From Shewanella piezotolerans WP3 (GTDB lineage Bacteria; Pseudomonadota; Gammaproteobacteria; Enterobacterales; Shewanellaceae), in assembly GCF_000014885.1 (NCBI RefSeq), contig NC_011566.1, positions 4,896,501 to 4,960,500 on the forward strand: 64,000 nt of DNA, read 5' to 3'. Every line of letters starts with the position of its first letter. Positions within the stretch are counted from its first letter, which is position 1. The notes under the pieces were generated by a model, which had not been told where the DNA came from, did not search any database, and saw only the letters and a program-made list of their open reading frames with translations. Shown here in pieces: positions 25,004 through 34,453 of this stretch. Made by a program: the position numbers and the translations under genes.

Positions 25004-25921
25004 TTGCTTAAGTTACTCTCCCGCTCAGGTTCTTTATTGGCTCTCATTAGTTTGCTAATGCTATCCGCATTAACAAGCGCCAACGCTGACGATAATCCCC
25101 CGTTCACTATTCCTCGAACCCAAACCGTGGCGCTGCAAGATAGCGATAGAAGCTATGAGCTCTATATTAAGCTACCTAAAGGCTATAGCGCAGAGCGCAA
25201 CAAGGCTAAACGTTACCCGGTTATTTACATCACCGACGCTATGTATGCTTTTCAGATTGTCTCAGGTGCGACTCGCTTTCCAATGAACTCGAATAAAATG
25301 CAGCAGGCGATATTAGTTGGGATCTCATGGCAACATGGCCTTCGAAGCGACAAGAGCCGAGTGCGAGATTTTACCCCAAGCATTGATAACAGTTGGAAAA
25401 AACAGACCGGTGGTGCTGATAGGCACATTGCCTTTCTACAGCAAGAAATATTGCCCTATATGCAACAGCATTTCAGAACCGAGCCTAAACAACGCACTTT
25501 TGTTGGCAACTCTTTAGGGGGGCTGTTAGGCGGTTATATTCTTCTTAAAAAGCCTGAGTTGTTTCGTAACTATGTGCTCGGCAGCCCATCCTTTTGGTGG
25601 CATAAACAGATGATATTTGAGCTAATGAAGCAGCAAAAAAAGACCTTGAGTAATATAAAAGCCAACGTATTTATTGGTATAGGTTCGCTAGAACATAATC
25701 GCGATGGCGGCTTTTCAAACTTTGATATGGTCGCTAATGCGCAGCAATTTAAAGCAGCGCTCGACAGCATTAATAGCCAAAAAAATACGACGAAAGGCAT
25801 TAATAGCAAATTACAGGTTATCGACGAGGCCAGCCATGAAACGGCTTTTCCGACGAGTGCCATACAGGGGCTTTATTGGTTGTTTAACTTTAGCAATGGC
25901 GTCAGTGAAAAGGTTATTTAG
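25004..25921 (+). CDS. secreted alpha/beta hydrolase, esterase-D/IroE-like
   Basis: The TTG at 25004, seven bases after AGGAAG, gives a clean signal peptide (KLLSRSGSLLALISLLML, cut after SANA); an upstream TTG at 24956 would add 16 residues and spoil it. The mature part has the putative-esterase fold: YPVIYITDAMYAF, IAFLQQEILPYM, the nucleophile elbow VGNSLGGLLGGY with the catalytic Ser, NYVLGSPSFWW, and HETAFPTSAIQGLYWLF with the catalytic His. It resembles periplasmic esterases of siderophores or acyl compounds; the substrate is not evident. Confidence 0.85.
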   Translation: MLKLLSRSGSLLALISLLMLSALTSANADDNPPFTIPRTQTVALQDSDRSYELYIKLPKGYSAERNKAKRYPVIYITDAMYAFQIVSGATRFPMNSNKMQQAILVGISWQHGLRSDKSRVRDFTPSIDNSWKKQTGGADRHIAFLQQEILPYMQQHFRTEPKQRTFVGNSLGGLLGGYILLKKPELFRNYVLGSPSFWWHKQMIFELMKQQKKTLSNIKANVFIGIGSLEHNRDGGFSNFDMVANAQQFKAALDSINSQKNTTKGINSKLQVIDEASHETAFPTSAIQGLYWLFNFSNGVSEKVI

Positions 25922-26454
25922 ACTGCTTCAGTGCCAAGCTGTTCAATGCGTAGAATACATGGGGTTCTAATCTTAACGGTATCGTTATTATGTTCGATTT
26001 CATGTTCATACCAATGTATGTATAAACGTAGCTGGGCATTGTCATCGAACTCATTGCTGTTATAAAAACTGCGATAGCAGCGCGTATGTTCAAGATAACC
26101 AGCGTGGTACAACTTTAATATGCGCCCGCCAATATGGATCTCTCGAAAATCGACACCATGAGCAGAATTATGGGGGAAATGATAACGTCCGTAACGATAA
26201 CTACCATCGAGTACCTCGATGTTCTGCCCTTTAGTTAACAACGAACTTAACTGTAGTGCATCGACACGGCTTGTAAGACACACGCCACTAACGACAACGC
26301 AGCTCAATACCGCTGCGGTCCAACGTAAAGCCCCTTGAGGCTTAAACAAACATACGCAAACCCAAATAACCAAGATTAGAATAGCGACCATCAATAGTGC
26401 TAATTCATAGTCGGCCCATTGGCTCGAATCGAAACTCGTTACCCAATTCGACAT
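25918..26454 (-). CDS. hypothetical two-pass membrane protein
   Basis: From ATG 26454 (GGAGGAG six bases upstream) the protein has 178 residues: two hydrophobic segments in the first 75 residues (ELALLMVAILILVIWVCVC and WTAAVLSCVVVSGVCL) and an extracytoplasmic domain with SYRYGRYHFPHNS and several Cys. It converges with the esterase gene, sharing four bases at the ends. Not recognised. Confidence 0.6.
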   Translation of the reverse strand: MSNWVTSFDSSQWADYELALLMVAILILVIWVCVCLFKPQGALRWTAAVLSCVVVSGVCLTSRVDALQLSSLLTKGQNIEVLDGSYRYGRYHFPHNSAHGVDFREIHIGGRILKLYHAGYLEHTRCYRSFYNSNEFDDNAQLRLYIHWYEHEIEHNNDTVKIRTPCILRIEQLGTEAV

Positions 26455-26650
26455 ACGCTCTCCTCCATGCAAACAATTCCTTTTGTTTGTCGCCATAGTC
26501 TCGATGAGGTAACGTTTTAAGTGGATGCTAAAATGATGGCCAAATGGACTATGTAGGTTACCCGTGACACATTAAGTATAGACAGTTCTGCAATTGTTCA
26601 AGCAAGGTTGGGCAGCGCAATGCCCATTTTTCGGTGCAGCAGCTAGCCAT

Positions 26651-26680
26651 AAAAAAACGCCTTCAGATAGAAGGCGTTTA
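26651..26680 (-). terminator. rho-independent terminator after ubiA
   Basis: On the minus strand AAACGCCTTCT and GAAGGCGTTT enclose a short loop and end in a run of seven T. Confidence 0.85.
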
Positions 26681-26732
26681 TAATGATGAACTTATCATTA
26701 CCTCAGTGATGCCGAGGTAAGTGGTACTACAA

Positions 26733-27596
26733 TTAAAAAACTAAATAATCTAATCCAAGCGCTATAAACAGTGCCATGCCGGCCCAGTTATTATTCAAAA
26801 ATGCCTTAAAGCAAGGCGCTCTTTCGCGACCAAAAATCAGTTTTTGCTGGTATAGGGCGAAGCCGATAAAAGCAAGAATACCGCCGCCATAAATCACTCC
26901 ACGTTCAGCAATTAACCCTGCAATAATAAAGCATGCGAGGGCGGCGAACTGAAAGGCTGCAATGATCTGTCGGTCATATTTACCAAATAAAATAGCCGTC
27001 GATTTAATGCCTACTTTGAGGTCATCATCACGATCAACCATGGCATACATGGTGTCGTAAGCAACCGTCCAACACCAGTTCGCAGCAAACAGCCACCAAG
27101 CTTCAGCCGGAACCGTACCAGTTTGTGCTGCATAGGCCATTGGAATCGACCAGCTCCAAACCGTGCCAAGGAACATCTGCGGCATATTGGTATAGCGCTT
27201 GGTAAACGGATAGATGATAGTAAGAATGATACCAACTACTGATAGCTTGACCACTAGCGGGTTGAGTAACAACACCAAGCAAAAGGCGAACAGCGCCATA
27301 ACCAAAAAAACAATTAGCGCTTCTTTGCTGCTGATTTCACCACTGGCTAATGGGCGAGACTGAGTGCGTTCAACATGTGCATCAAGATTGCGGTCAGCGT
27401 AGTCATTAATCACACAGCCACAAGCACGCATCACTACCACGCCAATGACAAAAATAACCAGCACCTTAATATCTGGCATCCCACCAGCAGCAAACCATAA
27501 TGCCATTAAACAAGGCCACATTAGCAGCAAGGTGCCAATAGGACGGTCCATACGACTTAGTCGCAGATAGACATCCAATTTATCCCTTAAATTCAT
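26733..27596 (-). CDS. ubiA: 4-hydroxybenzoate polyprenyltransferase
   Basis: Membrane prenyltransferase adding the polyprenyl tail to 4-hydroxybenzoate in ubiquinone synthesis. 287 residues, the standard size. The two Asp-rich Mg-diphosphate motifs are present: NDYADRNLDAHVERTQSRPL near 64-83 and DRDDDLKVGIKST near 188-200. Eight or so membrane helices. It follows uvrD on the same strand with a 140-base gap and ends at a strong terminator. Confidence 0.96.
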   Translation of the reverse strand: MNLRDKLDVYLRLSRMDRPIGTLLLMWPCLMALWFAAGGMPDIKVLVIFVIGVVVMRACGCVINDYADRNLDAHVERTQSRPLASGEISSKEALIVFLVMALFAFCLVLLLNPLVVKLSVVGIILTIIYPFTKRYTNMPQMFLGTVWSWSIPMAYAAQTGTVPAEAWWLFAANWCWTVAYDTMYAMVDRDDDLKVGIKSTAILFGKYDRQIIAAFQFAALACFIIAGLIAERGVIYGGGILAFIGFALYQQKLIFGRERAPCFKAFLNNNWAGMALFIALGLDYLVF

Positions 27597-27739
27597 TTTA
27601 CTAGGCTCTCCTAAAACGTCTTCGGCCTTTAATTAATACCCAAACCAGTTTAAATCCTTTTGGCTCGGGATGTCTCTGCATTATGACTGAGCTGAATCAG
27701 TATTCAACTGCTATCGCTAATTCGCTAAAAGGGGTCCAG

Positions 27740-29905
27740 TTATAGCTTCTCTAGCCGAGCATAAGCAATCACTAACCACTTACTGCCAACATCATAAAAA
27801 TTGACCTGAATTCGCGCCTGTGGGCCACTGCCTTCGTAATTGGTAACAGTACCTTCACCAAATTTGGGATGACTCACTTTTTGGCCTATTTTGAAACCAG
27901 ACTCGTTAAAAGAGCTGTCCTGTTTGCTAAAACGTGTACTTACTGCCGGCGCTGACACTTGGGTACGCATGCGGATCTCTTGTACAAATTGCTCAGGGAT
28001 CTCTTTCACAAAACGTGACGGTCTAGCAAAGCTCTCTCGGCCATATATGCGGCGAGACTCGGCATAGGTTATATAGAGCTGTTGCATCGCTCGGGTCATC
28101 CCCACATAACAAAGACGTCGCTCTTCATCGAGGCGGTCACCTTCATCGATTGCCATCTGGCTGGGGAACAAACCCTCTTCAACGCCCGCCATGAATACCA
28201 TAGGGAATTCAAGACCTTTGGCTGAGTGCAATGTCATCAACTGCACCGCATCGGTAAACTCGTCGGCTTGGCCTTCACCAGCCTCTAATGCTGCGTGAGA
28301 TAGGAAAGCGTCAAGCTCGCCCATATCTTCAAGCTCTTCAGGCACAACAAAGCTGCGCGCTGCAGTGACCAGCTCCTCCAAGTTTTCAACGCGTGCCCTG
28401 GCCTTTTCGCCCTTTTCAGTTTCATACATCAGTTTAAGGCCAGACGCTTGGATCACATGGTCGGTGCGTCTGTGTAACGATTGCTCTTCAGTGTCTACTC
28501 TTAGCGCGACGATTAAGTCCATAAAACCACGAACGGCATTGGCTGCACGGCCGCTAAGTACTTTTTCCTCTAGCAAACGCACACAAGCATCCCACAGGGT
28601 AAGCTCTTGCTGACGTGCTGTAGTACGCATTATCTCTAAGGTTCTACCGCCAATACCGCGCGCAGGTGTATTCACGACACGCTCAAAGGCGGCATCATCA
28701 TTTTTATTGCTAATGAGCCTCAGGTAACCCATGGCGTCTTTAATCTCTTGGCGCTCGAAGAATCGTAGACCGCCATAGATGCGGTAAGCGATTCCCTTGT
28801 GCAGCAAGGCTTCTTCTAACACGCGTGATTGCGCATTTGAGCGATATAAAATGGCGCAATCTGCTAACTTGCCACCTTCATCCTGCCAATCGTTAATCCG
28901 CCCCACAATAAAGCGCGCTTCATCCATTTCATTAAAGGCACAATAAAGCCCTATCGGCTCACCATCTTTGTCATCGGTCCAAAGCTTTTTACCCATGCGA
29001 TCAGGGTTGTTAGCGATCAGTTCGTTAGAGGCGTTAAGAATATTGGCGCTAGAGCGGTAGTTCTGCTCTAAGCGAATAGTCTGAGCTGTAGGAAAATCCC
29101 CTAAGAACTTATGCAGGTTTTCAACTTGAGCGCCACGCCAGCCATAAATTGATTGGTCATCATCACCCACTATCATCACGTTAGCGCTCGAGCCCGCGAG
29201 CACACGGATCCAAGCATATTGAATGGCGTTGGTGTCTTGAAACTCGTCGACCAAAATATGTTTAAATCTGTCTTGGTAGTGATCGAGAATATGCGGTTTA
29301 TTGAGCCACAGCTCATGAGCGCGCAGTAATATTTCAGCAAAATCGACCAGACCTGCGCGGTCACAAGAATCCTGGTAAACCTGATAGATTTTCAGTAAGT
29401 TTTGCTCAATAGGAAAGCCGCCCGCATCGATATGCGATGGACGAAGACCAAGATCTTTTTTACCATTGATATAGCCTTGAGCATGCCTTGGTGGATACTG
29501 TTTCTCATCCAAATTTAGGCTTTTTAGAATGCGTTTGATCAGTCGTAGTTGATCATCGGAATCTAAAATTTGGAAGCTTTGCGGCAGGTTGGCCTCTTTA
29601 TAATGGGTGCGCAGTAATCGGTGAGCTAAACCGTGGAAGGTACCAATCCACATGCGGCTCATATTACCACCAGCGACTTTTTCGACGCGCTCACGCATCT
29701 CTTTAGCTGCTTTATTGGTAAACGTTACCGCTAAAATAGCGTAAGGACTTTGCTGTTCGACCTGCATTAGCCAAGCGATTCGGTGTGTTAACACTCGAGT
29801 TTTACCACTACCCGCTCCAGCCAACACTAACATGCTAGATTGCGGCGCGCCTACGGCTTCACGCTGCTTGTCATTTAGGCCGTCTAGTAAAGAAGATACG
29901 TCCAT
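27740..29905 (-). CDS. uvrD: DNA helicase II
   Basis: Superfamily 1 helicase for nucleotide-excision and mismatch repair. 721 residues from ATG 29905, which has GGAGG five bases upstream; a TTG at 29917 is unlikely. All helicase motifs are readable: motif Q region LNDKQREAV, Walker A AGAGSGKT near 30-37, VDEFQDTN (Walker B), GDDDQSIYGWRGA, the QNYRSS block, TLHSAKGLEFPMVFM, and YVGMTRAMQQL. The C-terminal Tudor-like segment (GQKVSHPKFGEGTV) that binds RNA polymerase in UvrD is present. It is distinguished from Rep by this tail. Confidence 0.96.
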   Translation of the reverse strand: MDVSSLLDGLNDKQREAVGAPQSSMLVLAGAGSGKTRVLTHRIAWLMQVEQQSPYAILAVTFTNKAAKEMRERVEKVAGGNMSRMWIGTFHGLAHRLLRTHYKEANLPQSFQILDSDDQLRLIKRILKSLNLDEKQYPPRHAQGYINGKKDLGLRPSHIDAGGFPIEQNLLKIYQVYQDSCDRAGLVDFAEILLRAHELWLNKPHILDHYQDRFKHILVDEFQDTNAIQYAWIRVLAGSSANVMIVGDDDQSIYGWRGAQVENLHKFLGDFPTAQTIRLEQNYRSSANILNASNELIANNPDRMGKKLWTDDKDGEPIGLYCAFNEMDEARFIVGRINDWQDEGGKLADCAILYRSNAQSRVLEEALLHKGIAYRIYGGLRFFERQEIKDAMGYLRLISNKNDDAAFERVVNTPARGIGGRTLEIMRTTARQQELTLWDACVRLLEEKVLSGRAANAVRGFMDLIVALRVDTEEQSLHRRTDHVIQASGLKLMYETEKGEKARARVENLEELVTAARSFVVPEELEDMGELDAFLSHAALEAGEGQADEFTDAVQLMTLHSAKGLEFPMVFMAGVEEGLFPSQMAIDEGDRLDEERRLCYVGMTRAMQQLYITYAESRRIYGRESFARPSRFVKEIPEQFVQEIRMRTQVSAPAVSTRFSKQDSSFNESGFKIGQKVSHPKFGEGTVTNYEGSGPQARIQVNFYDVGSKWLVIAYARLEKL

Positions 29906-30007
29906 TATTGCCTCCAAAAAAATCAGGCTGGCAGTATATCAGAACCTCAATCCTATAGCCGATAAAAACTGGCAGAACTTAACCGTAAAAATCGCCGCTA
30001 TGCAGCC

Positions 30008-30361
30008 TTAAACTTTCTCCGCAGCTACCACTGATATTTCGACTAGCAGTGCTTCGCGAGCCATTTTAGCCGCCACGCATGCTCGTGCTGGCGCATGACC
30101 TTCAGGCACCCAAGCATCCCAAACGGCATTCATTTCGGCAAAGTACTGCATATCTTTAACATAAATAGTCGCCGATAAGATGTGCTCTTTATCGCTACCC
30201 GCTTGTGCTAGCAGCGCATCGACCTTTTCTAGCATAGAACTTGTCTGTTCAGTAATCCCTTGTTCGCCATCCTTACAGACTTGGCCGCACAGATAGATGG
30301 TACCGTTGTGCTTCACGATGCGGCTCATTCGACTACCGGTTTCTATTCTTTCAATACTCAT
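30008..30361 (-). CDS. RidA family protein (YjgF/YER057c)
   Basis: 117 residues from ATG 30361 (MSIERIETG). It has the RidA trimer fold: HNGTIYLCGQV near 20-30, SATIYVKDMQYFAEMNAVWDAW near 66-87, and the ending with HAPARACVAAKMAREALLVEISVVA, which carries the Arg used to bind carboxylates. These proteins hydrolyse reactive enamines and imines. This is the YoaB-like branch, with the Lys/Leu changes typical of non-RidA subfamilies, so imine deaminase activity is likely but not sure. Confidence 0.85.
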   Translation of the reverse strand: MSIERIETGSRMSRIVKHNGTIYLCGQVCKDGEQGITEQTSSMLEKVDALLAQAGSDKEHILSATIYVKDMQYFAEMNAVWDAWVPEGHAPARACVAAKMAREALLVEISVVAAEKV

Positions 30362-30574
30362 ATTCAACTCATACTCATTTATTGGCGATTAGGCTCAGAA
30401 TCAATTTAGTGGATTCTATCGAAAAAGAGCAAATTAACCAGTGAAAAACACTTATCATTCAGATAGATATTTTATAGCTAAATTGCTTGTTTCCTGTTTA
30501 AGAAATTAGATCCTATACTTGTTAATGCAAGGCAAGCGATCACGGACTGATTTCTTATATTTTAAAGGATTAAA

Positions 30575-30799
30575 ATGACCTCTACAGCAAATTTCAATCA
30601 CAGCTCTTACACCGACATATTTAGACACCTAAATAAGTGTTATTCCTTGCTAGACATTACTTTATGCATTTCACGATTTTTGCCTGCCAAAAAGTCCTTA
30701 AGCGATGGAACTTCAGGACGGTTTGGCGATTTCGTTGATGGCCTCAAAGCAAAACTATTTTTAAGAAAGACAGCAATAAAGTTGCAATACCTCTTCTGA
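30575..30799 (+). CDS. small hypothetical protein
   Basis: A 74-residue frame with AAAGGA and good spacing before its ATG. Basic, with a cysteine-containing helical centre (KCYSLLDITLCISRF). It precedes the GGDEF-EAL gene by about 50 bases on the same strand. No family is recognised; the ribosome binding site is the main argument for it. Confidence 0.35.
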   Translation: MTSTANFNHSSYTDIFRHLNKCYSLLDITLCISRFLPAKKSLSDGTSGRFGDFVDGLKAKLFLRKTAIKLQYLF

Positions 30800-30850
30800 A
30801 TTATCAGCAGAAGCGGTGCTGTTTTTACAACTCAACGTTAGGAAATGCGT

Positions 30851-32983
30851 ATGCTAACAATGAAACGACACACACTAAAGCCATGGCAGCTAACCCTTTC
30901 ATTCATCAGCGTAATATCTCTTTGTTTAGCAATATACCTTTATATTGCCAAACCCTCTTTAAACATGACGCTATTGTTTACCATCAGCCTGTTTTGTTTA
31001 GCTAATATCGCAGTGTTAAGTGTCAGCTCATTCCAACTATTGTCGATAACACCACGAGTTCGCCACCTAACAAATTGTGTAAGGCGTTGGTCTAATGGCG
31101 ATCTTAATACTCGTAATAGAATCGGTGATTATGGAGAATTAAGCTATCTTGAAGTTGAGCTCAATCATATGTTTAGTCGCTTGCAGGATATTTCAGCCAA
31201 AGAACACCACAATCAACAAACTATCCTCGGCAAAAACCACCTTCTAACTGCAATTTTAGACTCTGCTGCGGCCGCAATTTATGGTGTCGACGAAAATGGA
31301 CGTTGCATTTTTGCTAATCCCCAGTGTGTGAAACTACTTGGCTATCGTAGCGAAGAACAGTTAATCGCCTGCAACATGCGCAGTCTCATTCACCAAAATC
31401 CTGACGATGTTAATGCTATTGTCAGTTCGATTATCGATCAAGAAGATAAACGGGATGACAACCTAAAAGAGGACCATTTCTGGCGAGCTGACGGTAGTAG
31501 TTTTCCGGTCGAGTATTGGTCACACCCAATGACATTAAACGATAACAAAATGGGGGCTGTGATCTCCTTTCACGATAATAGTGAGCGCCTAGAGTCAGAA
31601 GCACTAATTCGCCACCAAGCTCATTATGATGCCCTAACGGATCTGCCTAATCGTTTTCTCGCCCTTAGACGATTAGAGCAGTTGGTCGATGCCTCTGCGC
31701 GCAGTGGTAAAATGCTAGCGGTGATATTTTTAGACTTAGATGACTTTAAGAAGATTAATGATTCATTAGGTCACGAGGCCGGTGATCAGCTACTGATCAC
31801 TGCCGCCGACCGTCTCATGAAAGCGACCCGAAAAGAGGATACCGTTGGCCGCCTAGGTGGCGATGAATTTATCATTCTTCTCGACGGACTCTCCAGTGCT
31901 AATGATGCGCAACCCCTAGCTGAAAACCTCATTGGAGGCTTTAGAAAGCCCTTTTACATCGATAACCGCCAACTCATTTTGACCGCAAGTATTGGTATCG
32001 CCATTTACCCTAATGACGGAAAAACGCCTTCAGAGCTGCTCAGAAACGCTGACTCGGCCATGTACCACACTAAGAGTATCGGTCGTAATACCTACTCCTA
32101 CTTCACCCATGCAATGAATAAAGAAGTTTCTCGACGCTTAGCCATTGAGGAGCAGATCCATGGCGCGCTTGAACGTGGAGAATTACAGGTTCATTACCAG
32201 ATTCAGCTCGATATTCGAGACGGTAGCATTATGGGCGCGGAAGCACTACTTAGGTGGGATAATCCCGTACTGGGCATTGTCTCACCCGCCGAGTTTATTC
32301 CAATTGCTGAGCAGACTGGTGTGATTGAACCAATGGGCGAATTCATCTTGCACCGTGCATTGGAGACGGCTCTTACTTGGCAGCAGACTTTCAATGACGA
32401 GTTTCGAGTCGCAATTAATCTATCGCCTAGGCAGTTTAGAAACCCTAATCTAGTCCAGCTTATCAATGACTGTGTCAATCAGTTAGGAATGAAACCTAAG
32501 GATCTCGAGCTTGAGATAACAGAAGGGGTACTGCTCAGCGGCCACGCATATACGCTTGATGCCTTAATGGCGCTAAGTAAAGCAGGGTTTTGTATCTCGA
32601 TGGACGATTTTGGTACTGGCTATTCATCGCTCAGTTATCTGCGTACATACCCATTCCAGATCCTTAAAATCGATCGTAGCTTTATCAAAGACATGAACAC
32701 GGACGATACCAGTAAAGAGCTCATTATTGCTACGATTGAAATGGCTCACGCACTGGGGATCCGAGTAATAGCCGAAGGAGTAGAAACCCAAGAACAGTTT
32801 GATGAATTGAGCTTCATGATGTGTGACTACGCCCAAGGCTTTTTAATTAGCAAACCCGTCGTTCTAGACGAGCTACTCAAAATTGGCGAACATTATATTA
32901 AGAGCATCCAAATCAATAAAGAGCCTCACTTGAAAAGTGCTGAAATAGTTTCAGAGGATAAGCCCGTTAAAACTTACGGCTAA
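30851..32983 (+). CDS. PAS-GGDEF-EAL cyclic di-GMP protein
   Basis: About 710 residues (ATG 30845 or 30851). Two membrane segments (10-35, 38-65) are followed by a HAMP-like linker, a PAS domain (about 120-240), a GGDEF domain with intact RLGGDEF active site and an RKED inhibitory I-site five residues before it, then an EAL domain with EALLRW, the ELEITEGVLL Glu, DDFGTGYSSL, KIDRSFI and IAEGVET. Both catalytic sites look intact, so synthesis and hydrolysis of cyclic di-GMP are both possible. The PAS domain could sense redox or small ligands. It overlaps the end of the convergent Nudix gene. Confidence 0.93.
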   Translation: MLTMKRHTLKPWQLTLSFISVISLCLAIYLYIAKPSLNMTLLFTISLFCLANIAVLSVSSFQLLSITPRVRHLTNCVRRWSNGDLNTRNRIGDYGELSYLEVELNHMFSRLQDISAKEHHNQQTILGKNHLLTAILDSAAAAIYGVDENGRCIFANPQCVKLLGYRSEEQLIACNMRSLIHQNPDDVNAIVSSIIDQEDKRDDNLKEDHFWRADGSSFPVEYWSHPMTLNDNKMGAVISFHDNSERLESEALIRHQAHYDALTDLPNRFLALRRLEQLVDASARSGKMLAVIFLDLDDFKKINDSLGHEAGDQLLITAADRLMKATRKEDTVGRLGGDEFIILLDGLSSANDAQPLAENLIGGFRKPFYIDNRQLILTASIGIAIYPNDGKTPSELLRNADSAMYHTKSIGRNTYSYFTHAMNKEVSRRLAIEEQIHGALERGELQVHYQIQLDIRDGSIMGAEALLRWDNPVLGIVSPAEFIPIAEQTGVIEPMGEFILHRALETALTWQQTFNDEFRVAINLSPRQFRNPNLVQLINDCVNQLGMKPKDLELEITEGVLLSGHAYTLDALMALSKAGFCISMDDFGTGYSSLSYLRTYPFQILKIDRSFIKDMNTDDTSKELIIATIEMAHALGIRVIAEGVETQEQFDELSFMMCDYAQGFLISKPVVLDELLKIGEHYIKSIQINKEPHLKSAEIVSEDKPVKTYG

Positions 32984-33380
32984 TCACAACACCTGTAAAT
33001 TCAATACAATCAAGCACTCTCGCTTTCTGCACCACAGAAAGCGAGGATATAGCAACAAACTGGTACTCTGAATGCTCTTCACTCAATGTTATTTCCGCTG
33101 ACTTATCAATTTCACAGCGAAAGATAAATGCTTGGGACTCATACGTGCTGTGATAATAAACCCCTGACAGATATTGAACATTGATGCTCAAACCAAGCTC
33201 TTCTTGGCATTCTCTAATAAGCGCTTGATGGATAGTCTCCCCAGGTTCTAACGCACCGCCAGGCAGACCCCAGGAGCAAGAGCCATAGGTTGCTTTTAAC
33301 AACAAGACCTCCGTCTCATCAACGCCCTCTCGCAGTATGACTGCGTGACAACTCAATCTAAATTTGTCGTTGTATGCCAT
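32967..33380 (-). CDS. Nudix hydrolase
   Basis: 137 residues. The Nudix box is complete at about 41-63: GGALEPGETIHQALIREC then QEELGL, matching GX5EX7REUXEEXGU. ATG follows GTAGGAG. It hydrolyses a nucleoside diphosphate linked to another moiety; the substrate is unknown. Its 3' end overlaps that of the GGDEF-EAL gene by 17 bases on the opposite strand. Confidence 0.92.
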   Translation of the reverse strand: MAYNDKFRLSCHAVILREGVDETEVLLLKATYGSCSWGLPGGALEPGETIHQALIRECQEELGLSINVQYLSGVYYHSTYESQAFIFRCEIDKSAEITLSEEHSEYQFVAISSLSVVQKARVLDCIEFTGVVISRKF

Positions 33381-33440
33381 GCTTGCTCCTACTTAAAGGT
33401 TCACAAATGATAGTACGTGAGCGAAAAATAGCGCTAAACA

Positions 33441-33475
33441 AAAATGCTGGATTCCTAATGAAATCCAGCATTTTA
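33441..33475 (-). terminator. terminator after the SPFH genes
   Basis: Perfect 13-bp dyad AAAATGCTGGATT / AATCCAGCATTTT around an 8-base loop, T-rich in both directions. Confidence 0.85.
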
Positions 33476-33511
33476 ATTGGTAACGTATCAACTCAGTTTA
33501 CGCAGCGAAAG

Positions 33512-34453
33512 CTACTTTTTAGTCTTAGATTCTTCTAGGCCGATACTATTCATCCAATGGTCAAAGTCCATCATATTGCCCGGCAAGACCACTTTACTCT
33601 TGCTTGAACTCAGCCCGTCCATCTGCTTTAGATATTGAGCCCCAAGTTGCATACGCACCACGTTCTTACCACCAGGCGCTGCGATAACTGTCGCCATTCG
33701 TTCGATCGATTCAGCAGTTGCGCGAGCAATGGTTAATATCTCTTCGCCCTTACCTTCAGCTTCATTGATACGACGTTGCATTTCACCTTCAGAGTGGTTA
33801 ATGGTTTCAGCTTTTACACCTTCAGAGCGATTAATCTTACTTTGTTTGTCACCTTCACTTTTAGCTAACAATGCACGCTTTTCTCGCTCAGCATTGACTT
33901 GCATCTCCATGGCATTTTTAACCGTTTCAGGTGGGGTGATGTTCTTAATTTCGTAACGATGAACTCGGATCCCCCACATAGCACCAGCTTGATCAAGTAC
34001 TTCAACCACCTTGGCACTAATGACATCTCGCTCTTCAAAGGTACGGTCAAGATCTAGGGTACCAATCACCGAACGGGTAGTCGTTTGTGCCAATTGGATA
34101 GCTGCATAACGATAATCAACCACACCATAGCTAGCTTTAACTGGATCAATAACCGAAATATAAATAACCCCATCAACCTCAACATTAACCTCGTCACAAG
34201 AGAAACACTCTTGTGGTGGAACGTCGATAGTCTCTTCTTTTAAGTCATGTACATATGCAACTTTATCGACAAAAGGCACTAACGCATGGAAACCTGCATC
34301 TAAGGTTGAGTGATACTTACCCAAACGCTCTACAATATAGGCCGACTTTGTCGGTACCAAGCGAATCGATTGAAACAACTTAACCACGAAAATGGCAAAG
34401 ATAAGTCCCCAAATTGCCATCACAATCAGATCAGTATTAATTGCTGCAAACAT
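33512..34453 (-). CDS. SPFH/stomatin-like membrane protein (QmcA type)
   Basis: 313 residues: one N-terminal membrane helix (12-30), then the SPFH domain (about 35-190: VERLGKYHSTLDAGFHALVPFVD, VPPQECFSCDEVNVEVDGVIY, LAQTTTRSVIG, RYEIKNITPP) and a coiled coil with repeated EG-(R/K)xQ motifs (KRALLAKSEGDKQSKINRSE). Such proteins oligomerise in the membrane as rings and often partner with NfeD. Its ATG overlaps the stop of the upstream paralogue (TAATG), implying coupled translation. Confidence 0.9.
   Translation of the reverse strand: MFAAINTDLIVMAIWGLIFAIFVVKLFQSIRLVPTKSAYIVERLGKYHSTLDAGFHALVPFVDKVAYVHDLKEETIDVPPQECFSCDEVNVEVDGVIYISVIDPVKASYGVVDYRYAAIQLAQTTTRSVIGTLDLDRTFEERDVISAKVVEVLDQAGAMWGIRVHRYEIKNITPPETVKNAMEMQVNAEREKRALLAKSEGDKQSKINRSEGVKAETINHSEGEMQRRINEAEGKGEEILTIARATAESIERMATVIAAPGGKNVVRMQLGAQYLKQMDGLSSSKSKVVLPGNMMDFDHWMNSIGLEESKTKK

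Noticed and set aside
29925..29960. LexA box upstream of uvrD
   Set aside because: CTG and CAG are separated by 9 bases, not 10; the match to the known uvrD box needs a deletion.
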